Shown here: positions 18,553-28,120 of the stretch, in pieces
Layout of the letters: the number at the start of each line of letters is the position of its first letter
Numbering within the stretch: position 1 is the first letter of the stretch
NCBI GenBank assembly: GCA_016926505.1
Contig: JAFGOM010000050.1
Span: 1-50,784 of the forward strand
Origin: Methanospirillaceae archaeon
GTDB lineage: Archaea > Halobacteriota > Methanomicrobia > Methanomicrobiales > Methanospirillaceae
Length of the DNA: 50,784 bases
Reading direction: 5' to 3'
Translations under genes and position numbers: made by a program
Notes under the pieces: model-generated
Databases searched by the model: none
What the model saw: only the letters and a program-made list of their open reading frames with translations
What the model was told of the DNA's origin: nothing

Positions 18553-19819
18553 TGATGTATTTAGTTATCCAAGGCAATTTAGGTTGTAAGATTCCATCCA
18601 TCGTTTGAACATAATCTCCTCGCGCAGAATTGCCGGTCATTTTATCATAAGTCTGAAATATTATTGCATTTTCAACATGACAAAAGCGAATTTTTGCTCC
18701 TGCTGATGAAAAAACAGAAATATTGATTGCATAATTCCTCTCGGAAAAAATATTTTTGTATATTGTAACTTCAGAATAGTATAGACCATTATGCTTTCTG
18801 ACAGATTCAGTTGGTTCAACAGAAATGAATGCACATGTCGCCCCACAATAAAATAAAATGGCAATTCTAAATTTTAAATTAGGAATCAGAGTTTTATACC
18901 CTATTCGAACAATTACTGGTTTTTCAATATCTACCAATTTTATTGGACTTCTATTTTCATTTAGGATTTCAACAGATATCAGCTTAAATCCATTTATTCC
19001 GGGTGCAGTATCGATATCTTTCCATTCTGTTTTACCATATGTCCCAAGAGACGTGTTTAGATAATGTGATACTACTTCATCTGAAGTACCATCTTCCAAT
19101 AATTCACCCTTATCAATTAGAATAACTCGTTTACACATTGTAGTTATTGCAGACATATTATGGCTTACAAAGAGCACCGTTCTCCCTTCCTTTGCAACCT
19201 CTCCCATTTTTCCAAGACATTTCTTTTGAAATCCCGCATCTCCTACTGCAAGTACTTCATCAACTAATAAAATCTCTGGATCTAAATGTGCAGCAACTGC
19301 AAATCCAAGTCTTACTGCCATCCCACTAGAATAACGTTTGACAGGGGTGTCTAAAAATTCTTCTACACCGGCAAATTTGGTAATTTCATCAAATTTATCT
19401 TCGATTTCACGACGAGTCATCCCAAGGATAGATCCATTAAAATATATATTCTCTCTTCCGGTTAGTTCAGGATGAAATCCGGTTCCTACCTCAAGTAGAC
19501 TTCCTACTCGCCCATATAATTCAATTTCTCCACCAGTAGGATACGTTATGCCAGAAAGGATCTTTAATAATGTTGATTTTCCTGCACCATTCCGACCGAT
19601 GATTCCAATAACCTCTCCTGGATATACATCAAATGACACATCCCGGAGTGCAAAAAATGTTTCTTGAGTACAGGTCCGGGAAGAAAGCCATTTTCGGGGA
19701 TGAAGTACTGAATCAGTGATTGATTCAGTCAGACGTTTATACTTTTCTTGAGGGCCACCTATTTGATATGATTTAGTGAGATTTCTTATCGAGATAATTG
19801 GATTTTTTTGAGTGCTCAT
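18542..19819 (-). CDS. wzt: polysaccharide ABC exporter ATPase (Wzt-like, with C-terminal domain)
   Basis: The 425-residue ATPase has Walker A GRNGAGKST at 75-83, signature YSSGM at 163-167 and Walker B LLVDE at 184-188. An N-terminal extension is typical of Wzt/TagH subfamily proteins. A C-terminal beta-rich domain (about 260-425) resembles the Wzt carbohydrate-binding domain that reads a terminal modification on the glycan. It overlaps the permease gene by 4 nt. With Wzm it exports a lipid-linked polysaccharide made by the surrounding genes. Confidence 0.92.
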   Translation of the reverse strand: MSTQKNPIISIRNLTKSYQIGGPQEKYKRLTESITDSVLHPRKWLSSRTCTQETFFALRDVSFDVYPGEVIGIIGRNGAGKSTLLKILSGITYPTGGEIELYGRVGSLLEVGTGFHPELTGRENIYFNGSILGMTRREIEDKFDEITKFAGVEEFLDTPVKRYSSGMAVRLGFAVAAHLDPEILLVDEVLAVGDAGFQKKCLGKMGEVAKEGRTVLFVSHNMSAITTMCKRVILIDKGELLEDGTSDEVVSHYLNTSLGTYGKTEWKDIDTAPGINGFKLISVEILNENRSPIKLVDIEKPVIVRIGYKTLIPNLKFRIAILFYCGATCAFISVEPTESVRKHNGLYYSEVTIYKNIFSERNYAINISVFSSAGAKIRFCHVENAIIFQTYDKMTGNSARGDYVQTMDGILQPKLPWITKYINGD

Positions 19820-20652
19820 ATTAAATCAGCAAAATAATGTTCAGTTTTTTTCAAATATACTACACCTATCACAAATATGAGAATACTAATTATAATGGCG
19901 ATAATAAGTCCAAAAAGATCAAATGAATCAAGGCCAAGCAAACAGGCACGGTGTGCATTGAGAAATCCTGTCATAGGGTTAAGATACAGAACCCATTGCA
20001 CATTTTGAGGAGCGATACTCACGGGATAAATAACAGGACAAATAAACATCGCTAATTGAATAAAGAAGGGAAGAGCAAATTGAACATCCCGATATTTTAC
20101 ACAGATTGATGAAAGGATGCATCCAAGACCGGTTGCACAAAGGATGGTACCTATGAGAACAATCGGTAAAATTAGTATCGTATAAGATGGTATAAAGCCG
20201 TAATACATCATCAGAATAAAAAGAACAATGAGTGAGATAAAATAATCAAATATTCCTGAAAGTGCAGGTGCAGAAGGGAAAAAAATACGAGGAAAATAGA
20301 CTTTTGTGAGCATCTGGGCATTATTTACCATGCTTGTTGATCCATGAGTTAAGGTACTGCTGAAATAAATCCAAAGAATAAGTCCCGCATAAGAGAATAG
20401 TGGGTATGGGATTCCATCAGATGGCATCTTTGCTAACTTACCAAAAAATAAAGTAAAAACTATCATTGAGAAAGATGGCTGGAGAATTGCCCATCCTGCC
20501 CCCATAATTGTCTGTTTATAGCGGATCTTTACTTCTCTCCATGCAAGATAAAATAATAACTCACGATAAAACCAGATCTCTGGAATGTTTAAATTAATCC
20601 CTTTCCCAGGCGGTCGAATTATTCGATGATATCTATTATCGCTATTACTCAT
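19816..20652 (-). CDS. wzm: polysaccharide ABC exporter permease (Wzm-like)
   Basis: The 278-residue ABC-2 type permease has about six hydrophobic segments. The N-terminal region contains FYRELLFYLAWREVKIRYKQT, a pattern conserved at the cytoplasmic gate helix of Wzm/TagG/KpsM permeases, and GAGWAILQPSFSM follows. It is the first gene of the wzm-wzt-fkbM unit. It marks the right edge of the AT-rich polysaccharide island; the divergent promoter region to the next gene is about 180 nt. Confidence 0.92.
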   Translation of the reverse strand: MSNSDNRYHRIIRPPGKGINLNIPEIWFYRELLFYLAWREVKIRYKQTIMGAGWAILQPSFSMIVFTLFFGKLAKMPSDGIPYPLFSYAGLILWIYFSSTLTHGSTSMVNNAQMLTKVYFPRIFFPSAPALSGIFDYFISLIVLFILMMYYGFIPSYTILILPIVLIGTILCATGLGCILSSICVKYRDVQFALPFFIQLAMFICPVIYPVSIAPQNVQWVLYLNPMTGFLNAHRACLLGLDSFDLFGLIIAIIISILIFVIGVVYLKKTEHYFADLI

Positions 20653-20830
20653 GATTTACCTTTCAATGGTGCAGATTATATCAGTGACAAACGGTAAAAA
20701 ACTATTTAGAACGCATTCTTTATTTTAAATATTTAATTCAGTTTACATTTCTTCACAAAATGAACTATCTACAAAAAACAACACGATTATCTTTCATAAA
20801 AACAGATACTAAAAATTAAACCAGGATATT

Positions 20831-22735
20831 ATGAAAGTAGTAGTATTAATTTTTATTGGATTACTTCCCGTACTTGTGTTATCTCCACTCGCATCAGCAG
20901 ATGCAAACGCTTCCGGAACTCTTCTTGCCGTCTACATGGTCGGAAGCGATCTGGAATCCGGATTTGGATCAGCAACAAATGACATCACTGAGATGATCGA
21001 AGGCTACAGGAATGCTGACCCGGCGAAATTCTCACTTGTTGTTGCCTACGGTGGTTCTGAAAAGGACGGCTGGGAAGGGATGAAGATTGCAACCATCGCT
21101 GATCTCAGTGCAGATATGGCAGATGGCATTATCGGCAACGAAGGATTGGTTCAGGAGTCCTACCCAGATATGAACATGGGATCCCGTGAAGCACTTGAGA
21201 CTTTTATCGGGTTTATCAGGGACACCTACCCAGACTATCGGAAGATCCTCATCTTCTGGGATCACGGGGGTTCTTATTACGGGGTCTGCTTTGACGAGAA
21301 TTATGAGATGGATCCCTTAACCTTAAAAGAACTCAGGCAGGGGCTCATGAGTGGAAGAACCGATTTCGATCTCATCGGGATGGACGCCTGTCTCATGGGG
21401 AGTCTTGAGGTTGCCCGTGCCGTAAATGGTACTGCAGACTATATCCTCATATCTGAAGAAGTCGAACCCGGTCACGGCTGGGATTACACACCTGCTGTCA
21501 CCACCCTTGCCCGGACCCCGGGTATCGGGGTAACAGCGCTTGGAAAGAGCATCATAGACTCGTATATTGACAACCCGGACCACGAACCGATGAAAAAGAC
21601 CCTCTCTCTTCTCGATATCTCAAAACTCGGGGGTGTGATGACTGCTCTTGACAGTTTTGCAACAGAGCTCACTCCGCTCATCCCTGAGGAAGGATACGTG
21701 GCAATCGGTGAGTCAGTCAGGGATTCCCAACGCTTTGGTTATCATCCTGAGGCAGATGTCGAGGTTACCATCGATCTTATCGGACTTGCCGAGAACATCA
21801 ACAAAAACGTCGCATCAGCAAGCTCACAGTCCCGGGCTCTGCAGACAGCAATGAACAACTTCATCATCTATGCCAGGAATGACGGTTCACGCCCGGGATC
21901 TCACGGGGTATCCATATTCTCCCCGCGTAAGATCCGGGTCGATGCATTAGAGGCGCTTCCATCGGATGTATACCTCTCCGATGACTGGGATTTATTTCTG
22001 AAATCATACATCGCGTACATCTCATCAGACCTTGACAGTCCGGTCATTTCAAAGTCTGATGATGGCAGGTATCATGTAATTGACACTTCTGAGGATGCCG
22101 AGACAAAAGTCGCGACCCGCTGGTGGCCGTTTGGCCTCGAAGAGCCATCGGTGCTTATCAGGACTGCTCCTGCGCTGCTTGACCTGTCAGGCACGTATGA
22201 CCCGAAGAAGCCATCCGAGACCGGGTATGCATTACGGGACGTGAACTCGGGAGAAGAAGCCTTCTTCTGGACAATATCTCCCGGCTCTGATACGAGTGGG
22301 GTTGACTTTAACCACGGGGTCATCTCGATCGACCGTAATGGTGAAAATATCACTGCATACATAGATGTCCTCTCAAAATCACGGGTTACCGGCTCTGATC
22401 TCGTTTACTCGCTCATTCCCTATGAGAAGAGCGGGGAAGAGACCGGAGACAGCAGGACGGATCTCCTCTTCTCCCGGTCCCCGGTGCAGTTCGAGGAAGG
22501 GGACATCGTTACGACCTATGTCTCCCGGATGGATGTCACCGGGGCTGATACCGAAGAGCCCGGGATCTCCTACACCCTCATTCCGTACGGCCAGATAACC
22601 GTAACCGGGCCAATAGAAGTCGTTCGGGAAGAACTTCCCGGTGGTGAGACCTGGGATCATCTGGTCGCCGAGGATCTTGCTGCAAACAGCCAGTCTCGTG
22701 ATGTTCCCGATCTCTCAAATCCCTTTACGAAATAA
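20831..22735 (+). CDS. secreted clostripain-like cysteine peptidase (family C11)
   Basis: The 634-residue protein has an N-terminal signal peptide (hydrophobic 3-20, then SPLASADA). The peptidase domain is typical of family C11: YMVGSDLES near 35-43, the catalytic His145 in FWDHGG and the catalytic Cys187 in GMDACLMG. C11 enzymes cleave after basic residues and often self-activate. The C-terminal third (about 400-634) looks beta-rich and may be a prodomain or a cell-surface module; no C-terminal membrane anchor is evident. Base composition is much richer in G+C than the island to the left (39 of 60 G/C in the block from 22441). Confidence 0.88.
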   Translation: MKVVVLIFIGLLPVLVLSPLASADANASGTLLAVYMVGSDLESGFGSATNDITEMIEGYRNADPAKFSLVVAYGGSEKDGWEGMKIATIADLSADMADGIIGNEGLVQESYPDMNMGSREALETFIGFIRDTYPDYRKILIFWDHGGSYYGVCFDENYEMDPLTLKELRQGLMSGRTDFDLIGMDACLMGSLEVARAVNGTADYILISEEVEPGHGWDYTPAVTTLARTPGIGVTALGKSIIDSYIDNPDHEPMKKTLSLLDISKLGGVMTALDSFATELTPLIPEEGYVAIGESVRDSQRFGYHPEADVEVTIDLIGLAENINKNVASASSQSRALQTAMNNFIIYARNDGSRPGSHGVSIFSPRKIRVDALEALPSDVYLSDDWDLFLKSYIAYISSDLDSPVISKSDDGRYHVIDTSEDAETKVATRWWPFGLEEPSVLIRTAPALLDLSGTYDPKKPSETGYALRDVNSGEEAFFWTISPGSDTSGVDFNHGVISIDRNGENITAYIDVLSKSRVTGSDLVYSLIPYEKSGEETGDSRTDLLFSRSPVQFEEGDIVTTYVSRMDVTGADTEEPGISYTLIPYGQITVTGPIEVVREELPGGETWDHLVAEDLAANSQSRDVPDLSNPFTK

Positions 22736-22760
22736 GAAAAACGGTTTTTATGGTAATACG

Positions 22761-23834
22761 ATGAAGATAAGAACGATGGTTACAAAAAACAAGGTCGATA
22801 AAAAACCGGTCAATCATGATGCCGCAGGATACTGCAGCGTAAAGGTGGTTCTACTACTTGGTATTCTTCTCCTTACTGTTTGTATCTCTCCCTGTATGGG
22901 ATCAGAATCTTTTGGGTCTTCACAGAATCTGTCAGTCAGGTACGAAAATGCCATCTCTCTTTATGGGGAAGGTGACCATGACAATGCAGTGCAGGTATTG
23001 CAAGAGGTGATCGAGACAGACCAGACCTTTTATCCGGCATACAAGGCTCTTGGTGTGATATACTCTGAAAAAGGGATGAAAGAAGAGGCGTTATCCTCAT
23101 TCCTTTCGTACCTTGAGTACCGCGGCACCGATGGTGAGATCTGGTATGCCGCAGGAAAACTGTATCTTGACTTGGGAAAAACCACTGAGGGATTAGAAGC
23201 CTTACAGACTGCTGCAGAACTCCTGCCTGATAAGACCGCAATCGCGGTGATGTACGGGATGGCACTGACCGCAACGGGAGAGCCTGACAAAGCCATTACT
23301 GTCTTTGATAAGGCCCTCCTTTTCTCGCCTGATAACGCCCTGCTCTTATACAACAAGGCCCAGGCCCAGACCCTTTCCGGTCAATTCCAGGAGGCCTGTG
23401 ATACCTATGAAGAGGCTCTTGCAAAAACTCCTGATGACACAAACCTTCTCTTCGGAAAGGCAGAAGTGCTCCTGGCACTCAAAGAGTATGAACTCGCAGT
23501 CGCTGCATATGACAACGTCCTTGGCAATGACCCGGATTCATCATCTGCCCTTTCTGGCAAGGGAATTGCTCTCTACCACCTTGAGAGATACAAGGAAGCA
23601 CAGGACACTCTTGCAAAAGCACTTGAAATAAATGTGAAAGATCCAATCAGCTGGTTGACACGTGGAGATGTCTATCTTGCAGTTGGTAATGCCGATTCTG
23701 CTGCCGAAGCATACCAGCAGGCCATAGATAATGGTCTTTCGCTTCCTGCTGTCTATGAGAAACGGGGAACTGCATTGCAGAAAGCAGGACGGGAGGCAGA
23801 AGCCGGGGAGGCATTTGCACACGCTTCAGGATAG
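22761..23834 (+). CDS. secreted or membrane-anchored TPR-repeat protein
   Basis: The protein has about 357 residues from the ATG at 22761. The frame extends back to 22641 but that part overlaps the protease gene and lacks coding character. A hydrophobic segment at about 28-48 (KVVLLLGILLLTVCISPCMGS) is a signal peptide or anchor. The rest is a run of tetratricopeptide repeats (about 8) with recurring AYKALGVIYSEKG, EGLEALQTAAEL, LLFGKAEVLLALKEYELA and ISWLTRGDVYLAVG units. TPR domains mediate protein-protein contacts. It lies 25 nt after the protease stop and may be co-transcribed with it; an interaction between the two is inference only. Confidence 0.8.
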   Translation: MKIRTMVTKNKVDKKPVNHDAAGYCSVKVVLLLGILLLTVCISPCMGSESFGSSQNLSVRYENAISLYGEGDHDNAVQVLQEVIETDQTFYPAYKALGVIYSEKGMKEEALSSFLSYLEYRGTDGEIWYAAGKLYLDLGKTTEGLEALQTAAELLPDKTAIAVMYGMALTATGEPDKAITVFDKALLFSPDNALLLYNKAQAQTLSGQFQEACDTYEEALAKTPDDTNLLFGKAEVLLALKEYELAVAAYDNVLGNDPDSSSALSGKGIALYHLERYKEAQDTLAKALEINVKDPISWLTRGDVYLAVGNADSAAEAYQQAIDNGLSLPAVYEKRGTALQKAGREAEAGEAFAHASG

Positions 23835-24270
23835 GAATAACAGCATCACGACCGTTTCCCGAATACGGATCCATCTATTCGTATCATTTTTCAAACAGGA
23901 AAGACCAGACAACCGGACGGTTGTTCCTCGTGATAGAGAAAGAAAAAGGAATTCAATCGGCGATTTGTCAGGTATTTTTCATCACTCCATATAAGAACGG
24001 TCTCGTTTCATTCAATACGATACATGCTGTTCCTTTGTAGAATCATTCCGTTGGATATTTTATCGATACCGGCACTACATTCCCTATGCTCTCTCACGCG
24101 AGAGGTTTGTCTGTTTAAATACCGGAATTCGTATCAGTAACAAACCCTTTCGGCAACCAGTTGCTATATCACAAAAATAACAGGTGATATAACACCTGTT
24201 TATTATTTTCATTTACTTATCCTCCAAAAATAACTAAAATATTTATGCCTGCATGCTGAAATGATAATGA
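23835..24270. other. intergenic region with tupABC control signals
   Basis: This 436-nt gap has no credible gene. The first half is unremarkable. The last 110 nt carry TATATCA at 24165-24171 and an 18-bp dyad at 24181-24198 (separate entry), 72 nt before the tupA start, followed by a T-rich stretch. This is the likely promoter and operator zone of the tungstate transport operon. Confidence 0.5.
24181..24198. promoter_or_regulatory. 18-bp palindrome upstream of tupA, candidate Mo/W operator
   Basis: The sequence CAGGTGATATAACACCTG has perfectly complementary 6-bp arms around ATATAA; the pairing extends to 8 bp (24179-24200). A near-identical element is at 29535-29552, and the two differ only at positions 4 and 15 of the 18-mer, which pair with each other (G-C here, T-A there). 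The shared core TGATATAACA contains GTTATAT on the other strand, which resembles the half-site I recall for bacterial ModE. A related TATATCA lies at 24165-24171. Operator function is inferred. Confidence 0.6.
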
Positions 24271-25188
24271 ATGACAGGAAGAACACTGACTGTTTTAATT
24301 GCCATAATTCTTGGAGTAGTGCTTATTTCAAGCCCGGTATTGGCTGCAGAGGCCCTTCCGGAACACAGTGCAGACCGCCTCCTTATCGGAACCACCACGA
24401 GCCTTGATGCGACCGGACTCTTAGACGTCCTTTCAGAGAAATTTGAGGCTGATAACGGGATAGATGTCCAGTGGGTCGCGGTCGGAACCGGACAGGCTAT
24501 TGAATATGGCCGGAACTGTGATGTCGATATCATCATGGTGCATGACCGTGTTGCAGAAGATAAGTTTATTGATGAGGGATATGGTCTTGACCGGCGTATC
24601 TTCGGATATAACTACTTCCTGCTCGTCGGACCCGGAAGCGATCCAGCTCAGATTTCCGGTCTGAATGCGACGGAAGCCTTTAGTGCTATAAATACAGCAG
24701 GAGAGACCGATGAATCGGTTGTCTTCGTCTCCCGTGGTGACAATTCCGGAACCCATTCCCGTGAAAAACTCCTCTGGAAGGGAGGGGGATATGATTATGC
24801 AGTAATCAATGCATCACCCTGGTACCGGGAAGCAGGAGCAGGGATGGGCCAGACGCTTACCATGACTGAAGAACTGCAGGCATATACCCTTTGTGACTCT
24901 TCTACCTGGGGAGCCTACGAGAGTGAATTAACCTTAATCCCGCTTGTTGAGAATGATGACCGGTTCCTTAACATCTATGCAGTCATGCGGATAAACCCTG
25001 ATCTCTGTCCGGACGTGAACGCGGAAATGGCAAAGAAATGGGAGAACTTCATGATAAGCCCTGAAGTACAGGATATCATCGGAACCTACGGGATCGAGGA
25101 GAAAGGCAAAGCTTACTTCAGCCCTGCTTTGGGAAATGAAGAACTCATCGGTGTGCTGGTTGAAGAGACTACCACTCCGGTAGTATAA
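24271..25188 (+). CDS. tupA: tungstate ABC transporter substrate-binding protein TupA
   Basis: The 305-residue exported binding protein has a signal peptide (hydrophobic 6-25, ending SSPVLAAEA). The mature part opens with LLIGTTTSLDATGLLDVL; the TTTS motif (41-44) and SRGDNSGTH (154-162) are the oxyanion-binding signatures of the TupA family, distinct from ModA and WtpA. The next genes are the permease and ATPase of the same system. No strong ribosome binding site is seen before the ATG. It would deliver tungstate (possibly molybdate) for formate dehydrogenase and formylmethanofuran dehydrogenase cofactors. Confidence 0.9.
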   Translation: MTGRTLTVLIAIILGVVLISSPVLAAEALPEHSADRLLIGTTTSLDATGLLDVLSEKFEADNGIDVQWVAVGTGQAIEYGRNCDVDIIMVHDRVAEDKFIDEGYGLDRRIFGYNYFLLVGPGSDPAQISGLNATEAFSAINTAGETDESVVFVSRGDNSGTHSREKLLWKGGGYDYAVINASPWYREAGAGMGQTLTMTEELQAYTLCDSSTWGAYESELTLIPLVENDDRFLNIYAVMRINPDLCPDVNAEMAKKWENFMISPEVQDIIGTYGIEEKGKAYFSPALGNEELIGVLVEETTTPVV

Positions 25189-25223
25189 TCCCCTCTTCTT
25201 TTTTTCATCTGATATTCGTTTTT

Positions 25224-25910
25224 ATGAATGATCTAATCACCGGTATCGGTATTGCGTTCGGGTTGATACTGACCGCAGATCCAGAAGTTATCGATATCAC
25301 GGCGAGGACGTTAGCGATAACATGCTCATCAACGCTTATCAGTGTCGTTGTTGCGCTCCCTCTCGGGGCGGCAATAGCCTTCCGGGACTTCCCAGGGAAA
25401 AGAACCGTGATAAGTATCATTCAGACACTCTATGCACTCCCTACCGTTGTTGTCGGTCTCCTCTGCTTCATGGTACTCTCCCGCTCCGGACCTCTCGGGT
25501 ATCTTGGCTGGATGTTCACTCCAAACGGGATGATATTTGGCCAGACCGTGCTGATTCTTCCTATTACGGCCGGACTCGTCATCACTGCCCTTCAGTCAGT
25601 CAGTCCCGGCATCACCGATACGATCCGATCTCTTGGTGCCTCCCGTCTCCAGTTCTTACGCAGTCATGTAAGGGAAGCGCGCTTTGCCATTATGGCGGCA
25701 GTAATCGTGGGATTCTCACGGGCAATATCTGAAGTCGGAACAGCCATCATGATTGGAGGTAATATCAAGGGCCATACCCGTGTTCTTACAACTGCGATAT
25801 CGCTCCAGACCTCCATGGGTAATTTCAGCCTCTCCCTGGCGCTGGGAATTATTCTGCTTGTCATTGCACTGGTCATTAACCTGCTGTTGGGTCTCGTTCA
25901 GAACCGGTGA
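25224..25910 (+). CDS. tupB: tungstate ABC transporter permease TupB
   Basis: The 228-residue permease has about five to six membrane helices. The ATPase-docking EAA-like loop reads DTIRSLGASRLQF near 132-144, then the characteristic GFSRAISEVGTAIMIGGNI. This pattern is that of TupB/ModB-type permeases. It begins 35 nt after tupA, and its stop lies 6 nt before the start I chose for tupC. The protein sits in the cytoplasmic membrane with TupC bound on the inside. Confidence 0.9.
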   Translation: MNDLITGIGIAFGLILTADPEVIDITARTLAITCSSTLISVVVALPLGAAIAFRDFPGKRTVISIIQTLYALPTVVVGLLCFMVLSRSGPLGYLGWMFTPNGMIFGQTVLILPITAGLVITALQSVSPGITDTIRSLGASRLQFLRSHVREARFAIMAAVIVGFSRAISEVGTAIMIGGNIKGHTRVLTTAISLQTSMGNFSLSLALGIILLVIALVINLLLGLVQNR

Positions 25911-25915
25911 AGAGC

Positions 25916-27007
25916 ATGATAACGATTGATAATATTAAGAAATCATTTGACGGGAAAACAATTCTGTCCGGGGTTGACGGGACGATTAAAACCGGAGAGA
26001 TCTTTGCGATTATCGGCCCTTCAGGTCAGGGAAAAACGACACTCTTACGGATACTCAATCTCTTAGAGACACCATCAGAGGGGAATATTATCCTGGATGG
26101 CGTATCGATTCACGAGATAAAAGACCGGAATCAGATCAGAAGAAAGATGGGGATGGTATTTCAGGACACCATTGCATTTCATGACACTGTCTTTAATAAT
26201 ATCGCTCTCGGTCTTCGGTACCGGCATTACTCCAAAAAAGAGATACAAGAAAGGGTTATGCAGAAACTTGGGGAGATAGGACTGTCTGGTTTTTCGAACC
26301 GGAACGCTACCACCCTTTCCGGGGGTGAGAAACAACGTGTTTCCCTGGCCCGCGTGCTGATAACAGACCCTGAGATCCTCCTCCTTGATGAACCGACAGC
26401 CAATCTTGATCCCATCTCTACCGAGGTGATTGAGAACCTCATCCGTCGCTATAACCGGGAGTGTAATACAACGGTCATCATGGCGACCCATGATCTCCTC
26501 CTTGGTCAGCGGCTTGCAGACCGGGTAGCCGTGATGATGGATGGCCGGTTTATCCAGTCAGGAACCGTGTTTGATCTCTTTTCCCGTCCGTGTTCCGGAG
26601 CTGTGGCACAATTTATCGGAATTGGCAATATTCTTACCGGAACAGTTATCGGGAATAAAGACGGTATGGCTGTGATAGAAACAGATGGAGTGAGGGTATA
26701 TGCACTCGGAGAGATACCGCCACAGACACCGGTAACCATTGCAATACGACCCGAGGAGATAACGCTTCACCGTGGATCCGATACCGGGACGAGTGCACGT
26801 AATGTCATTACCGGAATCATCGAATCGGTTCAGCCCTTTGGAATCATCAGTACAATCCGGGTATCTCATAACACATTCCGGCTCTCGGTACAGGTCACCT
26901 GGCAGTCTATGCAGGATCTTAATCTTGCACCCGGCATCCCGGTAACAATATCCTTTAAAGCATCATCAGTTCACGGTATGCCGGATGAATGTTCCCATGC
27001 TGCCTGA
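25916..27007 (+). CDS. tupC: tungstate ABC transporter ATPase TupC
   Basis: The 363-residue ATPase has Walker A IGPSGQGKTTLL, Q-loop region MVFQDTIAFHDTV, signature LSGGEKQRVSLARVL, and Walker B LLLDEPTANLDP. The C-terminal third (about 235-355) is a TOBE/MOP-like domain, expected to sense oxyanion in this family. The ATG at 25916 has GGTG 6 nt upstream; a GTG at 25907 in the same frame would overlap tupB. Its 3' end overlaps the permease-like MOT1 gene by 23 nt, suggesting one transcript for both import systems. Confidence 0.9.
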   Translation: MITIDNIKKSFDGKTILSGVDGTIKTGEIFAIIGPSGQGKTTLLRILNLLETPSEGNIILDGVSIHEIKDRNQIRRKMGMVFQDTIAFHDTVFNNIALGLRYRHYSKKEIQERVMQKLGEIGLSGFSNRNATTLSGGEKQRVSLARVLITDPEILLLDEPTANLDPISTEVIENLIRRYNRECNTTVIMATHDLLLGQRLADRVAVMMDGRFIQSGTVFDLFSRPCSGAVAQFIGIGNILTGTVIGNKDGMAVIETDGVRVYALGEIPPQTPVTIAIRPEEITLHRGSDTGTSARNVITGIIESVQPFGIISTIRVSHNTFRLSVQVTWQSMQDLNLAPGIPVTISFKASSVHGMPDECSHAA

Positions 27008-28118
27008 TACGCTCACATCCCGTTTTCCGTACATCATACGGGAACTTGCCGGCAGTGGAGGAAATTTTGGAACAGTTCTTCCCCTATTATTTGCGGTCTC
27101 GATTGCATGTGGGATGAGTATCTCTCTTATGCTGGTCTGGGCTGCTGTCTTTTATGGGATCTCTGGTTTCTGGTACCGAATCCCTGTCCCGGTAGAACCC
27201 TTAAAAGCGGTAGGTGCGCTAGCTATCGCCGGGCACCTCTCGGCAAACCTGGTTGCAGCATCAGGAATCCTTGTCGGAATCATCTGTCTTGCAATCGGGA
27301 TGCTTGGTTGTATGGAGAAGATCGAGAAGATAATTCCGCAGCCGGTTATCAGAGGAGTTCAACTGGGTCTGGCCTTTGTCTTTGTGAAAAGTGCATTCTT
27401 TGATTTCATCCTCCAAGATCTCTGGTTTACGATAATTTCAGTAGGTATTATCAGCGTAATATTCCTTATCAGACAATACCATGCCATTCCGGATCTCTCA
27501 GCAATATGCATTATTAGTGCAGGATTCCTTGCAGCAGGCATCCAGGCAGGGTTTCCTTCCCTCTCTGTTATCAGTCTCCTCCCCTTACCCGTCCTGGTCA
27601 TCCCTTCTGTTGAGGATTTCCTGAAAGCCTTAGTTATTCTCGTTCCATCCCAGATCCCGCTCACCCTCACAAATGCAGTTCTTGCTACCTCCCTTCTCGT
27701 TACCGATCTCTATAAAAAAACAATCTCTCCTGATCGTCTCTGCAGAACGGTTGGAGTGATGAGTATCACATCTTCCCTCTTTGGTGGATTTCCACTGTGT
27801 CATGGTGCCGGTGGTCTTGCAGCCCATTACCGGTTTGGCGCACGGGGAGGTCTCTCGCTGGTTTTTGGAGGGATCCTCCTCTTTGTGCTTGCAATCATCT
27901 GTGCTGATCCTGAGATCATCAGTTCTCTCCCACAGGGAATGTTTGGGGTACTGCTTCTTGTTGTTGCGTATCAACTGGCTGTCTACGGAGTCAGGACAAC
28001 GGATCGACTGACCACGGGGATGATGGCAGTTCTCGCTATTCCGCTGGGTCTGACGGTTGCATTCTGTTCTGGTCTTATCCTCTCTGCACTCATGCAGTAC
28101 CGGCTGAGAAAAAGGTGA
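26985..28118 (+). CDS. molybdate/sulfate permease of the MOT1 family
   Basis: The 377-residue polytopic membrane protein has about ten or more hydrophobic segments. Two family landmarks are visible: PVPVEPLKAVGA at 67-78 and FPLCHGAGGLAAHYRFGAR at 269-287. These are hallmark sequences of MOT1-type molybdate transporters, a branch related to SulP carriers. It overlaps tupC, so it is part of the tungstate uptake operon. A second oxyanion importer directly coupled to TupABC suggests different affinities or different metals. The start is uncertain because other ATG codons lie close by (26997). Confidence 0.87.
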   Translation: MNVPMLPDTLTSRFPYIIRELAGSGGNFGTVLPLLFAVSIACGMSISLMLVWAAVFYGISGFWYRIPVPVEPLKAVGALAIAGHLSANLVAASGILVGIICLAIGMLGCMEKIEKIIPQPVIRGVQLGLAFVFVKSAFFDFILQDLWFTIISVGIISVIFLIRQYHAIPDLSAICIISAGFLAAGIQAGFPSLSVISLLPLPVLVIPSVEDFLKALVILVPSQIPLTLTNAVLATSLLVTDLYKKTISPDRLCRTVGVMSITSSLFGGFPLCHGAGGLAAHYRFGARGGLSLVFGGILLFVLAIICADPEIISSLPQGMFGVLLLVVAYQLAVYGVRTTDRLTTGMMAVLAIPLGLTVAFCSGLILSALMQYRLRKR

Positions 28119-28120
28119 TA

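Noticed and set aside
22641-22760. N-terminal extension of the TPR protein
   Set aside because: It overlaps the protease gene by 95 nt and would place the signal peptide about 70 residues in; the ATG at 22761 gives a normal exported protein.
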